The notes beneath the pieces are model-generated. The model was not told the origin of the DNA and searched no databases. It saw only the letters and a list, made by a program, of their open reading frames with translations. Of a DNA stretch of 64,000 nt, positions 56,888-64,000 are shown piece after piece; position 1 is the stretch's first letter, and the number at the start of each line of letters is the position of its first letter. Made by a program: the position numbers and the translations under genes. The DNA is from Nemorincola caseinilytica (lineage in GTDB: Bacteria; Bacteroidota; Bacteroidia; Chitinophagales; Chitinophagaceae): contig NZ_BAABFA010000019.1 of NCBI RefSeq assembly GCF_039540515.1, positions 124,001 to 188,000 of the forward strand. The letters are read 5' to 3'.

Positions 56888-57435
56888 AAGCCTGTGTGGC
56901 CGCCCTACAGGCAGGCGATACCATCCTCTACCCTACCGATACCGTATGGGGGCTGGGATGCGATGCCCGCAACGAGGCCGCTGTAGACAAGGTCTTCGCG
57001 CTAAAACAGCGCCCGAAGAACAAGAGCATGATAGTGCTGCTGGCCGATGCCCGCGATATACTGCGATATGTGGCTGCCCCACCACCCGATATCATAGCCA
57101 TTGTAGAGGCCTTTGAGCGGCCTACCACAGTTATATACCAGAACGCCATAAACCTTGCCGATAATGTGGTGAATGCCGATGGCAGCATAGGCATCCGTGT
57201 AGCTACCGATCCCTTTTGCCGTGCGCTCATCAAACGTTTCCGTGGGCCTATCGTGTCCACATCGGCCAATGTAAGTGGCGAGCCTGCCCCGGCTATCTTC
57301 GCTCACATAGTACCTGCTATAAAGGATGGTGCGGGCTATGTGGTACATCACCGCCGCGATGATGCTACCCTGCACGCACCATCGCGCATCGTTTCCATAA
57401 ATGATGATGGGGATATGATCATCATTCGCGAATGA
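56863..57435 (+). CDS. tsaC: Threonylcarbamoyl-AMP synthase (YrdC/Sua5 domain)
   Basis: 190 residues of the YrdC/TsaC family. The enzyme makes threonylcarbamoyl-AMP from threonine, bicarbonate and ATP for tRNA t6A37. Signatures are LYPTDTVWGLGCDA (about 21-34), ALKQRPKNKSMIVLL, and GPIVSTSANVSGEPAP. It lacks the extra C-terminal domain of Sua5, so it is the short TsaC form. The start is an ATG inside the GT9 gene; no start further downstream keeps the conserved N-terminus. A terminator hairpin follows directly. Confidence 0.93.
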   Translation: MVDTEQDIKACVAALQAGDTILYPTDTVWGLGCDARNEAAVDKVFALKQRPKNKSMIVLLADARDILRYVAAPPPDIIAIVEAFERPTTVIYQNAINLADNVVNADGSIGIRVATDPFCRALIKRFRGPIVSTSANVSGEPAPAIFAHIVPAIKDGAGYVVHHRRDDATLHAPSRIVSINDDGDMIIIRE

Positions 57436-57475
57436 GCCGGCACAAAAAGCCCATACTTTGGTGCCGGGCTTTTTT
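57436..57475 (+). terminator. Intrinsic terminator of the GT9-tsaC operon
   Basis: Stem AAAAAGCCC / GGGCTTTTT ending in a T-run, overlapping an alternative stem CCGGCAC / GTGCCGG. It begins right after the stop codon. Confidence 0.85.
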
Positions 57476-57604
57476 GTTCATGCTTTTTACTTTTCGCCTT
57501 TTCAATGGTCTCATATACCGACACATACATTTGCCCGAAATAATGTTAGGTGTGTATGGAGGGGTTTTGTGTAAATTTCGGGCAGCAAAACAGGGTTCAT
57601 ATCT

Positions 57605-60496
57605 ATGAGAGTACTGCTTTTTATCCTTTTCTCATTCCTTTTTATAGCAGAAGGCCCGGCCGCTTTTGCACAGGTATACACCATAGCAGGCAAAGTGACG
57701 GACAGTAAGGATGCCACCCCACTGGCAGGCGCGGTGGTACAGGCAATAGCTGCGGCCGATACCAACCGCAAGACGGGCACCGTGTCGGATATAGATGGCA
57801 ATTTTGTGCTGAACGATATGTCGCCGGGAGCCTACCAGGTGCAGGTGAATTACCTGGGGTACAAGGTGGTAAAGAAGACCATTACCATAGCCGCGACAAA
57901 TGTGGATATGGGCACTATAGCTATGGAAGATGCGGCCAAAGAGCTGAAGACAGTGAACGTACAAGGCAAGCAGACCAGGGCAGAGCAGAAAGAAGACACC
58001 AGCCAGTTCAGGGCGGATGCCTACAAGACCAACCCCGATGCCACGGCAGAGGACCTGGTGGGCAAGATGCCCGGCATGACCAGCGATAACACAGGTGTGA
58101 AAGTGAACGGTGAGACCGTACAGCAGATACTGGTGGACGGTAAGCCGTTCTTCGGGTCGGACCCTACGGCGGCGCTGCGCAACCTGCCCGCCGAGGTGAT
58201 AGACAAGATACAGGTGTTCGACAAGCTGAGCGACCAGTCTATGTTCACGGGCTTTGATGACGGCAGTGCGCAGAAGACCATGAACATCATTACCAAGCGC
58301 GCCAAAAGCGAAGGCTACTTTGGCAAGGTATATGCAGGCTATGGTACCGATGAGCGCTACCTGGCGGGCGGCAACCTCAACATCTTCAATGGCGACAGGC
58401 GTATATCCCTACTGGGGCTTACCAACAACATCAACCAGCAGAATTTCAGCAGCGAGGATATACTGGGTGTTTCCGGTGGTAGCGGCGGCGGGCGCGGCGG
58501 TGGTGGCCGTGGTGGTGGTGGCCGTGGCGGAAACAACTGGGGCGGTGGCCAGGGCAATAACTTCATGGTGGGCCAGCAGGGCGGTATAGCTACCACCAAT
58601 GCGCTGGGCATAAACTATAGCGATACCTGGGGCAAGAAGATAAAAGTAACGGCCAGCTATTTCTTCAACAACAGTAATGTAGAACGCAGGGACAGCACAG
58701 CGCGTACTTATTTTGCCCCACAGTTCTACGGCGAGGATGCCACTACGCGTACCGAGAACATGAACCACCGCTTCAATATGCGGCTGGAATACAATATAGA
58801 CTCTTCCAACTCTATCACCTTCACGCCATCGGCCAGCCTGCAGGACAACAGCAGCGTGACCAATGTACTGGCAGGTAACCAAATGGGCGATGTGCTGCAA
58901 AGCCGCAGCCGCAACAGCACATCGGCCGACAATACGGGTTACAACACATCGGGCAACCTGCTGTACCAGCATAAGTTCGGCAAGCCGCGCCGTACCATAT
59001 CGCTGAACATGAACGGATCGCTGAACGAGAAGAGCGGTGATGGTACCAACTACTCGCTGAACGAATACATCACCAGCACCATTGATAGTGTGGTACGAGA
59101 CCAGCGCTACGACCTGTATACCCATGGCAGCACCATAGGCGGAAATCTGACCTATACCGAACCGGTGGGAAAGAACGGGCAGTTGCAACTGTCGTACAAT
59201 CCTTCGTACACCGAGAACGCATCGGACAAGCAGACCCGCAGCAGGGATGCTGCAGGTAATGACCTTCCGAATATAGACACCACCTTTTCCAGCATATACA
59301 ACAATACCTATGTGACACAGAAGGGCGGCGTGAGCTACCGTGTAGGAGAACGAAGCAGCAAGCTGCACTTCAATGCCGGGGTGAACATGCAGCAGGCAGA
59401 GCTGAACGGGGTGCAGCAGTTTCCCCGGGACATCACTATAGCGCGCACATTCACCAATGTGCTGCCCAATGCCATGCTGAACTACAAGGGTGGCAGCGGC
59501 AGCAATATGCGCATCATGTACCGCACAGCCACCAACCTGCCATCGGTATCGCAGATGCAGAACGTGATAGATGTATCGAACCCGCTGCTGCTGCGCACGG
59601 GCAATGCCGAGCTGGTGCAGACCTATGAGCATACGCTGGTGATGCGCTATGGCCTTACCGATGCCAAGACCGCCCGTAACCTTTTTATGAACCTGTACCT
59701 GAACAGCACACAGGACTATATAGGTACGGCCACCTACATACCCACCCGCGATTCGCTGTATACCGACCCTGTATCTAATACTTCGATACTCATCAACCGT
59801 GGCGGGCAGTTGTCGCGGCCGGTGAACCTGGATGGCTACCTGGCCTCGCGTTTCTTCATTACCTATGGTGTGCCGGTAAAGGCCATTAAAAGCAACCTGA
59901 ACATCAATGCAGGCTTCAATTATTCGCGCATACCCGGCCTTATAAATGATGTGGTGAACTATTCGGGCAACTATATACCATCGGCCGGTATGGTACTGAG
60001 CAGCAATGTAAGCGAGAAGCTCGACTTCACACTATCATATATGGGCAACTACAACATAGTGAACAATACCATACAGGCGCAGAACGCGAACAATTTCTAC
60101 AACCATGCCGCATCCTTCCGTATCAACTGGATATTTGCGAACAATTTCGTGTTCAATACCAACATCACCAACAACTACTATACGGCCTTCAGCGGATCGG
60201 GCGACCAGAGCTACTTTTTGTGGAACGCATATGTAGGATATAAGTTCTTCAAAAAGGCGCTGGAGGCGCGCGTGAGCGTGTATGACCTGCTGAACCAGAA
60301 CACCAGCATAACCCGTACCGTCACAGAGACGTATGTAGAGAATGTGAACACACAGGTGCTGCGCCAGTACTTCATGTTCCAGCTAACATATACGATACGC
60401 AAGTTCAAGAGTGGGGCGCCGCCGGAGCAGGAAAAACCCGTGGATGTACCCGGTATGCCACCCGGCATGGGCCCCGGCGGCAGAAGGATGCCATAG
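57605..60496 (+). CDS. Outer membrane beta-barrel protein, TonB-dependent-receptor-like
   Basis: 963 residues. A signal peptide (near FAQ, about 23) precedes a carboxypeptidase regulatory-like domain (about 25-110). A plug-like domain (about 120-225) carries GMTSDNTGVKVNGETVQQILVDGKPFF. A Gly/Arg/Asn-rich stretch (about 289-318) follows, then a long barrel region rich in alternating strands ending near residue 940. It has a Pro/Gly-rich tail (PGMPPGMGPGG). I see no clear TonB box. Members are outer membrane receptors or related proteins; the ligand is unknown, and no SusD-like gene is nearby. Confidence 0.88.
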   Translation: MRVLLFILFSFLFIAEGPAAFAQVYTIAGKVTDSKDATPLAGAVVQAIAAADTNRKTGTVSDIDGNFVLNDMSPGAYQVQVNYLGYKVVKKTITIAATNVDMGTIAMEDAAKELKTVNVQGKQTRAEQKEDTSQFRADAYKTNPDATAEDLVGKMPGMTSDNTGVKVNGETVQQILVDGKPFFGSDPTAALRNLPAEVIDKIQVFDKLSDQSMFTGFDDGSAQKTMNIITKRAKSEGYFGKVYAGYGTDERYLAGGNLNIFNGDRRISLLGLTNNINQQNFSSEDILGVSGGSGGGRGGGGRGGGGRGGNNWGGGQGNNFMVGQQGGIATTNALGINYSDTWGKKIKVTASYFFNNSNVERRDSTARTYFAPQFYGEDATTRTENMNHRFNMRLEYNIDSSNSITFTPSASLQDNSSVTNVLAGNQMGDVLQSRSRNSTSADNTGYNTSGNLLYQHKFGKPRRTISLNMNGSLNEKSGDGTNYSLNEYITSTIDSVVRDQRYDLYTHGSTIGGNLTYTEPVGKNGQLQLSYNPSYTENASDKQTRSRDAAGNDLPNIDTTFSSIYNNTYVTQKGGVSYRVGERSSKLHFNAGVNMQQAELNGVQQFPRDITIARTFTNVLPNAMLNYKGGSGSNMRIMYRTATNLPSVSQMQNVIDVSNPLLLRTGNAELVQTYEHTLVMRYGLTDAKTARNLFMNLYLNSTQDYIGTATYIPTRDSLYTDPVSNTSILINRGGQLSRPVNLDGYLASRFFITYGVPVKAIKSNLNINAGFNYSRIPGLINDVVNYSGNYIPSAGMVLSSNVSEKLDFTLSYMGNYNIVNNTIQAQNANNFYNHAASFRINWIFANNFVFNTNITNNYYTAFSGSGDQSYFLWNAYVGYKFFKKALEARVSVYDLLNQNTSITRTVTETYVENVNTQVLRQYFMFQLTYTIRKFKSGAPPEQEKPVDVPGMPPGMGPGGRRMP

Positions 60497-60523
60497 ATGT
60501 AGCGACCGGATAAGAGCATAAAG

Positions 60524-60559
60524 CAAGAGCGCCATACCCCGAGGGGTATGGCGCTCTTG
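60524..60559. terminator. Bidirectional terminator between convergent genes
   Basis: A 17-bp perfect stem (CAAGAGCGCCATACCCC and its complement) with a 2-nt spacer. It sits 27 bp past the barrel gene and 23 bp past the convergent esterase stop. Confidence 0.85.
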
Positions 60560-60582
60560 TATGTGAGAGGTATCAAAGCTTG

Positions 60583-61788
60583 TTATTGTATCACCAGTTG
60601 TTTTACTATAGGCGCTACATTGCCATCGGCAAAGGTAGCGCGTACAAAGTAAAGACCGGGGGCGAATGCGCCGGTATTCACAGTATAGCTGTTGCTGCGT
60701 ATACCTGTGATGGTGTGCAGGGTACGGCCTGTCTGGTCGCATATGGTGATGGCGCTGAGTGCGGCACCGGCCGATATGTTCACAGAACCCGTGGCAGGAT
60801 TGGGATAGAGCGATACCTGTGTTGTGTTTTTGGTCTCTTTTACTGCTGCCGCGCCATCGCATATGATGTTGTAGCAGAACTCCTCTACCATAGAATCTAC
60901 AGAGTTCAGCATCACCGCATTTGACGACCATGGCACATGGCCTTCGCCATCATATATCCTGGTCATGTGGTAAATGTTCTGGGTGGCCATCACAGATTCG
61001 AGCTGGCCCATACCGCAGAGGTTCACATGCACCACACCCGATAGTGGGTAGGCACAGTTGTACGGTACCGTATTATCGGCAGTGCCCTGTGCATTCACAC
61101 TGGGTTTGTCGTTGTAGTTTATGAATGAAGTGCTATTGAGCGCCCCTGCCAGGTTGATGATGCCCCTTACCTTTACATTATATCCTTCATTGCCGCTATT
61201 GCCCTCAAAGCCGCCATTGGTGAGCATGGTGTCGGCTATGTATGATGGTACCTCGGCCATACTGCCCAGGTAGCCCACATGCATATACAGCACGGCCCCT
61301 GCAGAGTTGCCACCCACAAAGATGTTGTTGGTATCTATATGGTAAGTGTTAGAGGTGTAAGCATCCTTCATGAAGTAGCGTATGGCGGCCTTACCATCAC
61401 TTATGGCCTTTACCACTATGGATATGGCCTTGTTCGAATCGGCTGCCATAGAGAAGAGGTCGCCGAGGCGATAGTTGATAGATGCTGTGACATAGCCACG
61501 TTTCGCGAAGCGCTTGCAGAGCTCTACGATAGTGGGGTCATCGGTCTTGCTGCCGCCTATGAAGCTACCGCCATGGCCCAGTATCATCAGCGGCCTGTTT
61601 GGGTAGGTGTCCCCATCGGGCTGGTAGATGTCCATCTGCAGGTTGTAAGGCGTGGAGTAGGTGACGGTGCTCACACTGTATGTGGGAAAGAGCTCGGTAT
61701 CGTAGCGGCCCGCGGGGCACTGTGCAGCGGCGCGTGTAGCGCCCATAACCGATATTCCCAGAAGAAAGGAGTAAAGTATCTTCTTCAT
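60583..61788 (-). CDS. Alpha/beta-hydrolase with T9SS type A sorting domain
   Basis: 401 residues. A signal peptide (ending RAAAQ, about 23) precedes an alpha/beta-hydrolase domain with an oxyanion HGGS (72-75), a nucleophile elbow GGNSAGA (159-165, Ser162), and a C-terminal His candidate in GEGHVPW. A type A sorting domain (from VSLYPNPATGS, about 320) ends in VKQLVIQ. It is probably a secreted carboxylesterase or lipase of the BD-FAE/esterase type. The start is chosen at MKKILYS, which gives a normal signal peptide. Confidence 0.87.
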   Translation of the reverse strand: MKKILYSFLLGISVMGATRAAAQCPAGRYDTELFPTYSVSTVTYSTPYNLQMDIYQPDGDTYPNRPLMILGHGGSFIGGSKTDDPTIVELCKRFAKRGYVTASINYRLGDLFSMAADSNKAISIVVKAISDGKAAIRYFMKDAYTSNTYHIDTNNIFVGGNSAGAVLYMHVGYLGSMAEVPSYIADTMLTNGGFEGNSGNEGYNVKVRGIINLAGALNSTSFINYNDKPSVNAQGTADNTVPYNCAYPLSGVVHVNLCGMGQLESVMATQNIYHMTRIYDGEGHVPWSSNAVMLNSVDSMVEEFCYNIICDGAAAVKETKNTTQVSLYPNPATGSVNISAGAALSAITICDQTGRTLHTITGIRSNSYTVNTGAFAPGLYFVRATFADGNVAPIVKQLVIQ

Positions 61789-61965
61789 AAATTGGTCGTT
61801 TATTTGTTTAGAGATCATTACAAGATAGTGAATTAAATATTAACAAACATTTTTAGGATAAATTTTTTATGCGTTCATTTTACCTGCGAGTATGAATATT
61901 GCTTTTAATTAGTAGCGTACAGAGGTAATTGTTCGGTAAGGGATCTTACCTTATTTTTCAGGAAA

Positions 61966-62823
61966 ATGACAACTATGAAGGGTAAAATGATGGTGGCCCT
62001 GCTGGCTTTGGGCAGTATGGTGGCAGCCTGCGGCGGCGATAAGCCGGCAAAGACGACAGGCGGCGATAAGGCGGCAGTGAAAGAAAAGTACGATGCGGGT
62101 AATGCCTATATACTGGCGGCAAAGTTCGACAGTGCGGAAATGGCCTATAAGGAGTGCCTGAGCATGGACAGCACCTATTACCTGGCCCATTACCAGCTTT
62201 CCAGCCTGTATCAGCTTACAGGCGATATGGGCGGGGCAATGCGTGCCATAAACAGGGCCATAGAACTGAACCCCGAATTTGTGATGGCCTACTACAGCAA
62301 GGCAGGCGTAGAGGACCTGCTGGGCAATGAGAAGGAAAGCGCTACGTTCCTGAGCGCGGCACTGCGCCTGAAGCCCGATTTCTATATGGCACGCATGATG
62401 AAGGCCCAGAAGGCTGCAGCGGCCGGGAGATATAAAGAGGCCATAACCGACTTTGACGAGGCCATAGGCCAGCGGCCCGATGTGTACCTGGCATATAGCG
62501 GGCGCGGTGGCTGCCGGTACAAAGTGGGAGACATAGAGGGCGCCATAAAAGACTATACGAAGGTGATAGAGCTGAACCCGAACCAGATGATGGGCTATGT
62601 GAACCGTGCCGCCGCCTATGCGGGCGCCAGGGACTTCAGGGCGGCCATAAACGACATAAACACCGTGGTGGGTGTAGACCCGCTATGGTCGCAGGCATAT
62701 ATAATGAGAAGCAGCTACTACTATGTAATGAACAAGAAAGATAGCTGCTGCAATGACCTGCTCATAGCCCAAACGATGAAGAACCCCCAGGCCGAGCAAT
62801 ACATGAAACAGTATTGCAAATAG
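61966..62823 (+). CDS. Tetratricopeptide-repeat lipoprotein
   Basis: 285 residues with a lipoprotein signal ending MVAAC (Cys22). About seven TPR units follow (about 38-280), with cores such as YDAGNAYILAAKFDSAEMAY, AIELNPEFVMAYY and AIKDYTKVIELNPNQ. It is anchored in the periplasm or outer membrane and is a likely protein-binding scaffold. A start four codons later is equally possible. There is a plausible TTG-N20-TATTTTTC promoter upstream. Confidence 0.85.
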   Translation: MTTMKGKMMVALLALGSMVAACGGDKPAKTTGGDKAAVKEKYDAGNAYILAAKFDSAEMAYKECLSMDSTYYLAHYQLSSLYQLTGDMGGAMRAINRAIELNPEFVMAYYSKAGVEDLLGNEKESATFLSAALRLKPDFYMARMMKAQKAAAAGRYKEAITDFDEAIGQRPDVYLAYSGRGGCRYKVGDIEGAIKDYTKVIELNPNQMMGYVNRAAAYAGARDFRAAINDINTVVGVDPLWSQAYIMRSSYYYVMNKKDSCCNDLLIAQTMKNPQAEQYMKQYCK

Positions 62824-62937
62824 GTATACAGGAGGTTCTGTGAAGAGGTTTTATGACCGTTGGTAAATTATTTGTATTCTTTTTGTTAAATATGGAAAAG
62901 AATAGTAGTTTTAAGAACACCAAAAATCGACGACCAC

Positions 62938-64000
62938 ATGAAAAAGATCTTGACACTTATTCCCTCATTACTGCTGCTGGGGGCACTTGGCAGCCGCGCA
63001 CAGACCACCATATATTCACAGGATTTCAATGCCAGTACGGCCACCCCTACAGGGTGGACACTGATGTCGGCCGATAATGGTGGTACTACCTCTACAGCGG
63101 GTAACCAGTGGCTTATAAACAACACATATACGCCCGGTATAGTAGGTACTGCAACGCCCTCACAACCTGCGGGCATCACCGGCGGACCTACAAGTAATTA
63201 TCTGCATATCAACTGCGGGCCAAGCTTTTCAGGTCTTTATGGGCTGAATGCCAACTATAATGCGACAGGCTCAGGCGAGAAATACTTTGCTACTACAGCT
63301 TCGGTGGTCACTACAGGATACACTGCGGTATCTCTGAAGTTCTGGTGGATATGCGCCGGAGGAGCATCAGCAGATGGTAAGATCTACTATCGCACAAGCA
63401 GCTCGGGTACATGGACACTCATAACCACACCTATATCTTCTTATTTCGGTATGGGCTCGGCATGGAATTCACAGACCGTAACAATGGCCGCCTTCGATAA
63501 CCAGGCATACCTGCAGTTCGGCTTCGAGTTCAGGGATGGCAGTGGCGGCAGCGACCCTGCATTCGCGGTAGATGATATAAAGGTAGAAGGTACCGGCGCT
63601 ACCACGCCCGATGCCAGCATGACCGCCAGCAGCACTACTGTGTGCAGCGATAGCTGTGCCACATTTACCAGCACCAGCACAGGTACTGCAAGCATAGACA
63701 GCTTCAAATGGAGCTGCCCCGGCGCTACCATAGCTACACCACTGGTGAGCCCTGCCAGCATATGTTTCCCCGATGCAGGCACATACACTGTGAAGCTGTA
63801 CCTGTATGATGGCGGCATACGCATAGACTCTGCATCTACCACCATGACGGTGAAGCAGTCTCCTGCACCTGTTATCATCAAAACAGGCTCTACACTTTCG
63901 GTTTCGGGTGCATATACATCGTACCAGTGGTATAACGGGCTTACCCCTGTACCGGGCGCTACCAATGCGTCCTATACCTATAGCGCACCGGGTGTGTATG
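62938..64000 (+). CDS. Secreted jelly-roll/PKD-domain protein, 3' part outside window
   Basis: 354 codons are visible and the frame is open to the right edge. A signal peptide (MKKILTLIPSLLLLGALGSRAQ) is followed by a jelly-roll-like domain (about 23-215, IYSQDFNASTATPTGWT to AFAVDDIKVEG), similar to choice-of-anchor-J type modules. A PKD-like Ig domain (about 222-300) and the start of an Ig-like segment (SYQWYNGLTP) come next. The style suggests another T9SS cargo protein, but its C-terminal sorting domain is not in the window. Confidence 0.8.
   Translation, partial: MKKILTLIPSLLLLGALGSRAQTTIYSQDFNASTATPTGWTLMSADNGGTTSTAGNQWLINNTYTPGIVGTATPSQPAGITGGPTSNYLHINCGPSFSGLYGLNANYNATGSGEKYFATTASVVTTGYTAVSLKFWWICAGGASADGKIYYRTSSSGTWTLITTPISSYFGMGSAWNSQTVTMAAFDNQAYLQFGFEFRDGSGGSDPAFAVDDIKVEGTGATTPDASMTASSTTVCSDSCATFTSTSTGTASIDSFKWSCPGATIATPLVSPASICFPDAGTYTVKLYLYDGGIRIDSASTTMTVKQSPAPVIIKTGSTLSVSGAYTSYQWYNGLTPVPGATNASYTYSAPGVY

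Noticed and set aside
1..64000. tRNA, rRNA, riboswitch, prophage or insertion sequence
   Set aside because: By eye I found no cloverleaf, no conserved rRNA or riboswitch core, no integrase, transposase or structural phage genes, and no terminal inverted repeats around any gene.

Overview
The window is ordinary chromosome from a member of the Bacteroidota, most likely near the Chitinophagales/Chitinophagaceae. The placement rests on several things visible in the sequence. There are type IX secretion (T9SS) cargo proteins with type A and type B C-terminal sorting domains, and a PorP/SprF-like protein. There are DUF1573 proteins and carboxypeptidase-regulatory-domain outer membrane barrels. Many genes carry perfect TAnnTTTG -7 promoter elements, and few have clear Shine-Dalgarno sequences. 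ATA is used very often for isoleucine. I see no rRNA or tRNA gene, no prophage, no insertion sequence and no CRISPR array. Both ends cut genes: a GT-C membrane glycosyltransferase at the left and a secreted PKD-domain protein at the right.

Layout. 1-13.3 kb: partial glycosyltransferase, universal stress protein, WG-repeat protein, Spx/ArsC-like protein, TPR/GT-C membrane protein, frr, sterol-desaturase-like hydroxylase with a small membrane protein, pyk, a phosphoesterase/HxlR pair divergent from a DoxX-like gene, tatD-like/tcdA, and a lipoprotein. 13.5-22.6 kb: LysM-RlpA-like protein, GT9 and GT4 glycosyltransferases, NHL-repeat T9SS protein, GH20 hexosaminidase, def, YkuK-like protein, flavin reductase. 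22.8-35.8 kb: large T9SS type B protein overlapping a PorP/SprF gene, phosphohexomutase, aldehyde dehydrogenase, ABC-F protein, a RES-Xre toxin-antitoxin pair, and an FdhF/YdeP-type molybdoenzyme. 35.9-51.5 kb: clpB, a 1174-residue T9SS protein, a second TPR/GT-C protein, glutathione peroxidase, PQQ-like lipoprotein, ECF sigma/anti-sigma pair, DtxR/MntR regulator, ankyrin-MORN protein. 51.8-64 kb: DnaQ-GIY-YIG fusion nuclease, PPOX protein, three tandem DUF1573 genes, GT9 overlapping tsaC, an outer membrane barrel protein, secreted esterase, TPR lipoprotein, and the partial secreted protein.

How the genes relate. Cell envelope functions dominate: glycosyltransferases, T9SS cargo, outer membrane proteins and lipoproteins. 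Translation and tRNA modification genes (frr, def, tcdA, tsaC) and proteostasis (clpB) are scattered among them. The clearest local regulatory circuits are the hxlR/doxX intergenic region, which has five TATAC elements spaced exactly 18 bp apart, and the RES-Xre operon, where twin GACATTTGTC sites flank the -7 element. At least seven copies of a G/C-rich palindromic repeat, all in one orientation, lie in the intergenic gaps. I did not find a convincing new multi-gene system; the strongest leads are these regulatory and repeat structures and the DUF1573 triplet.
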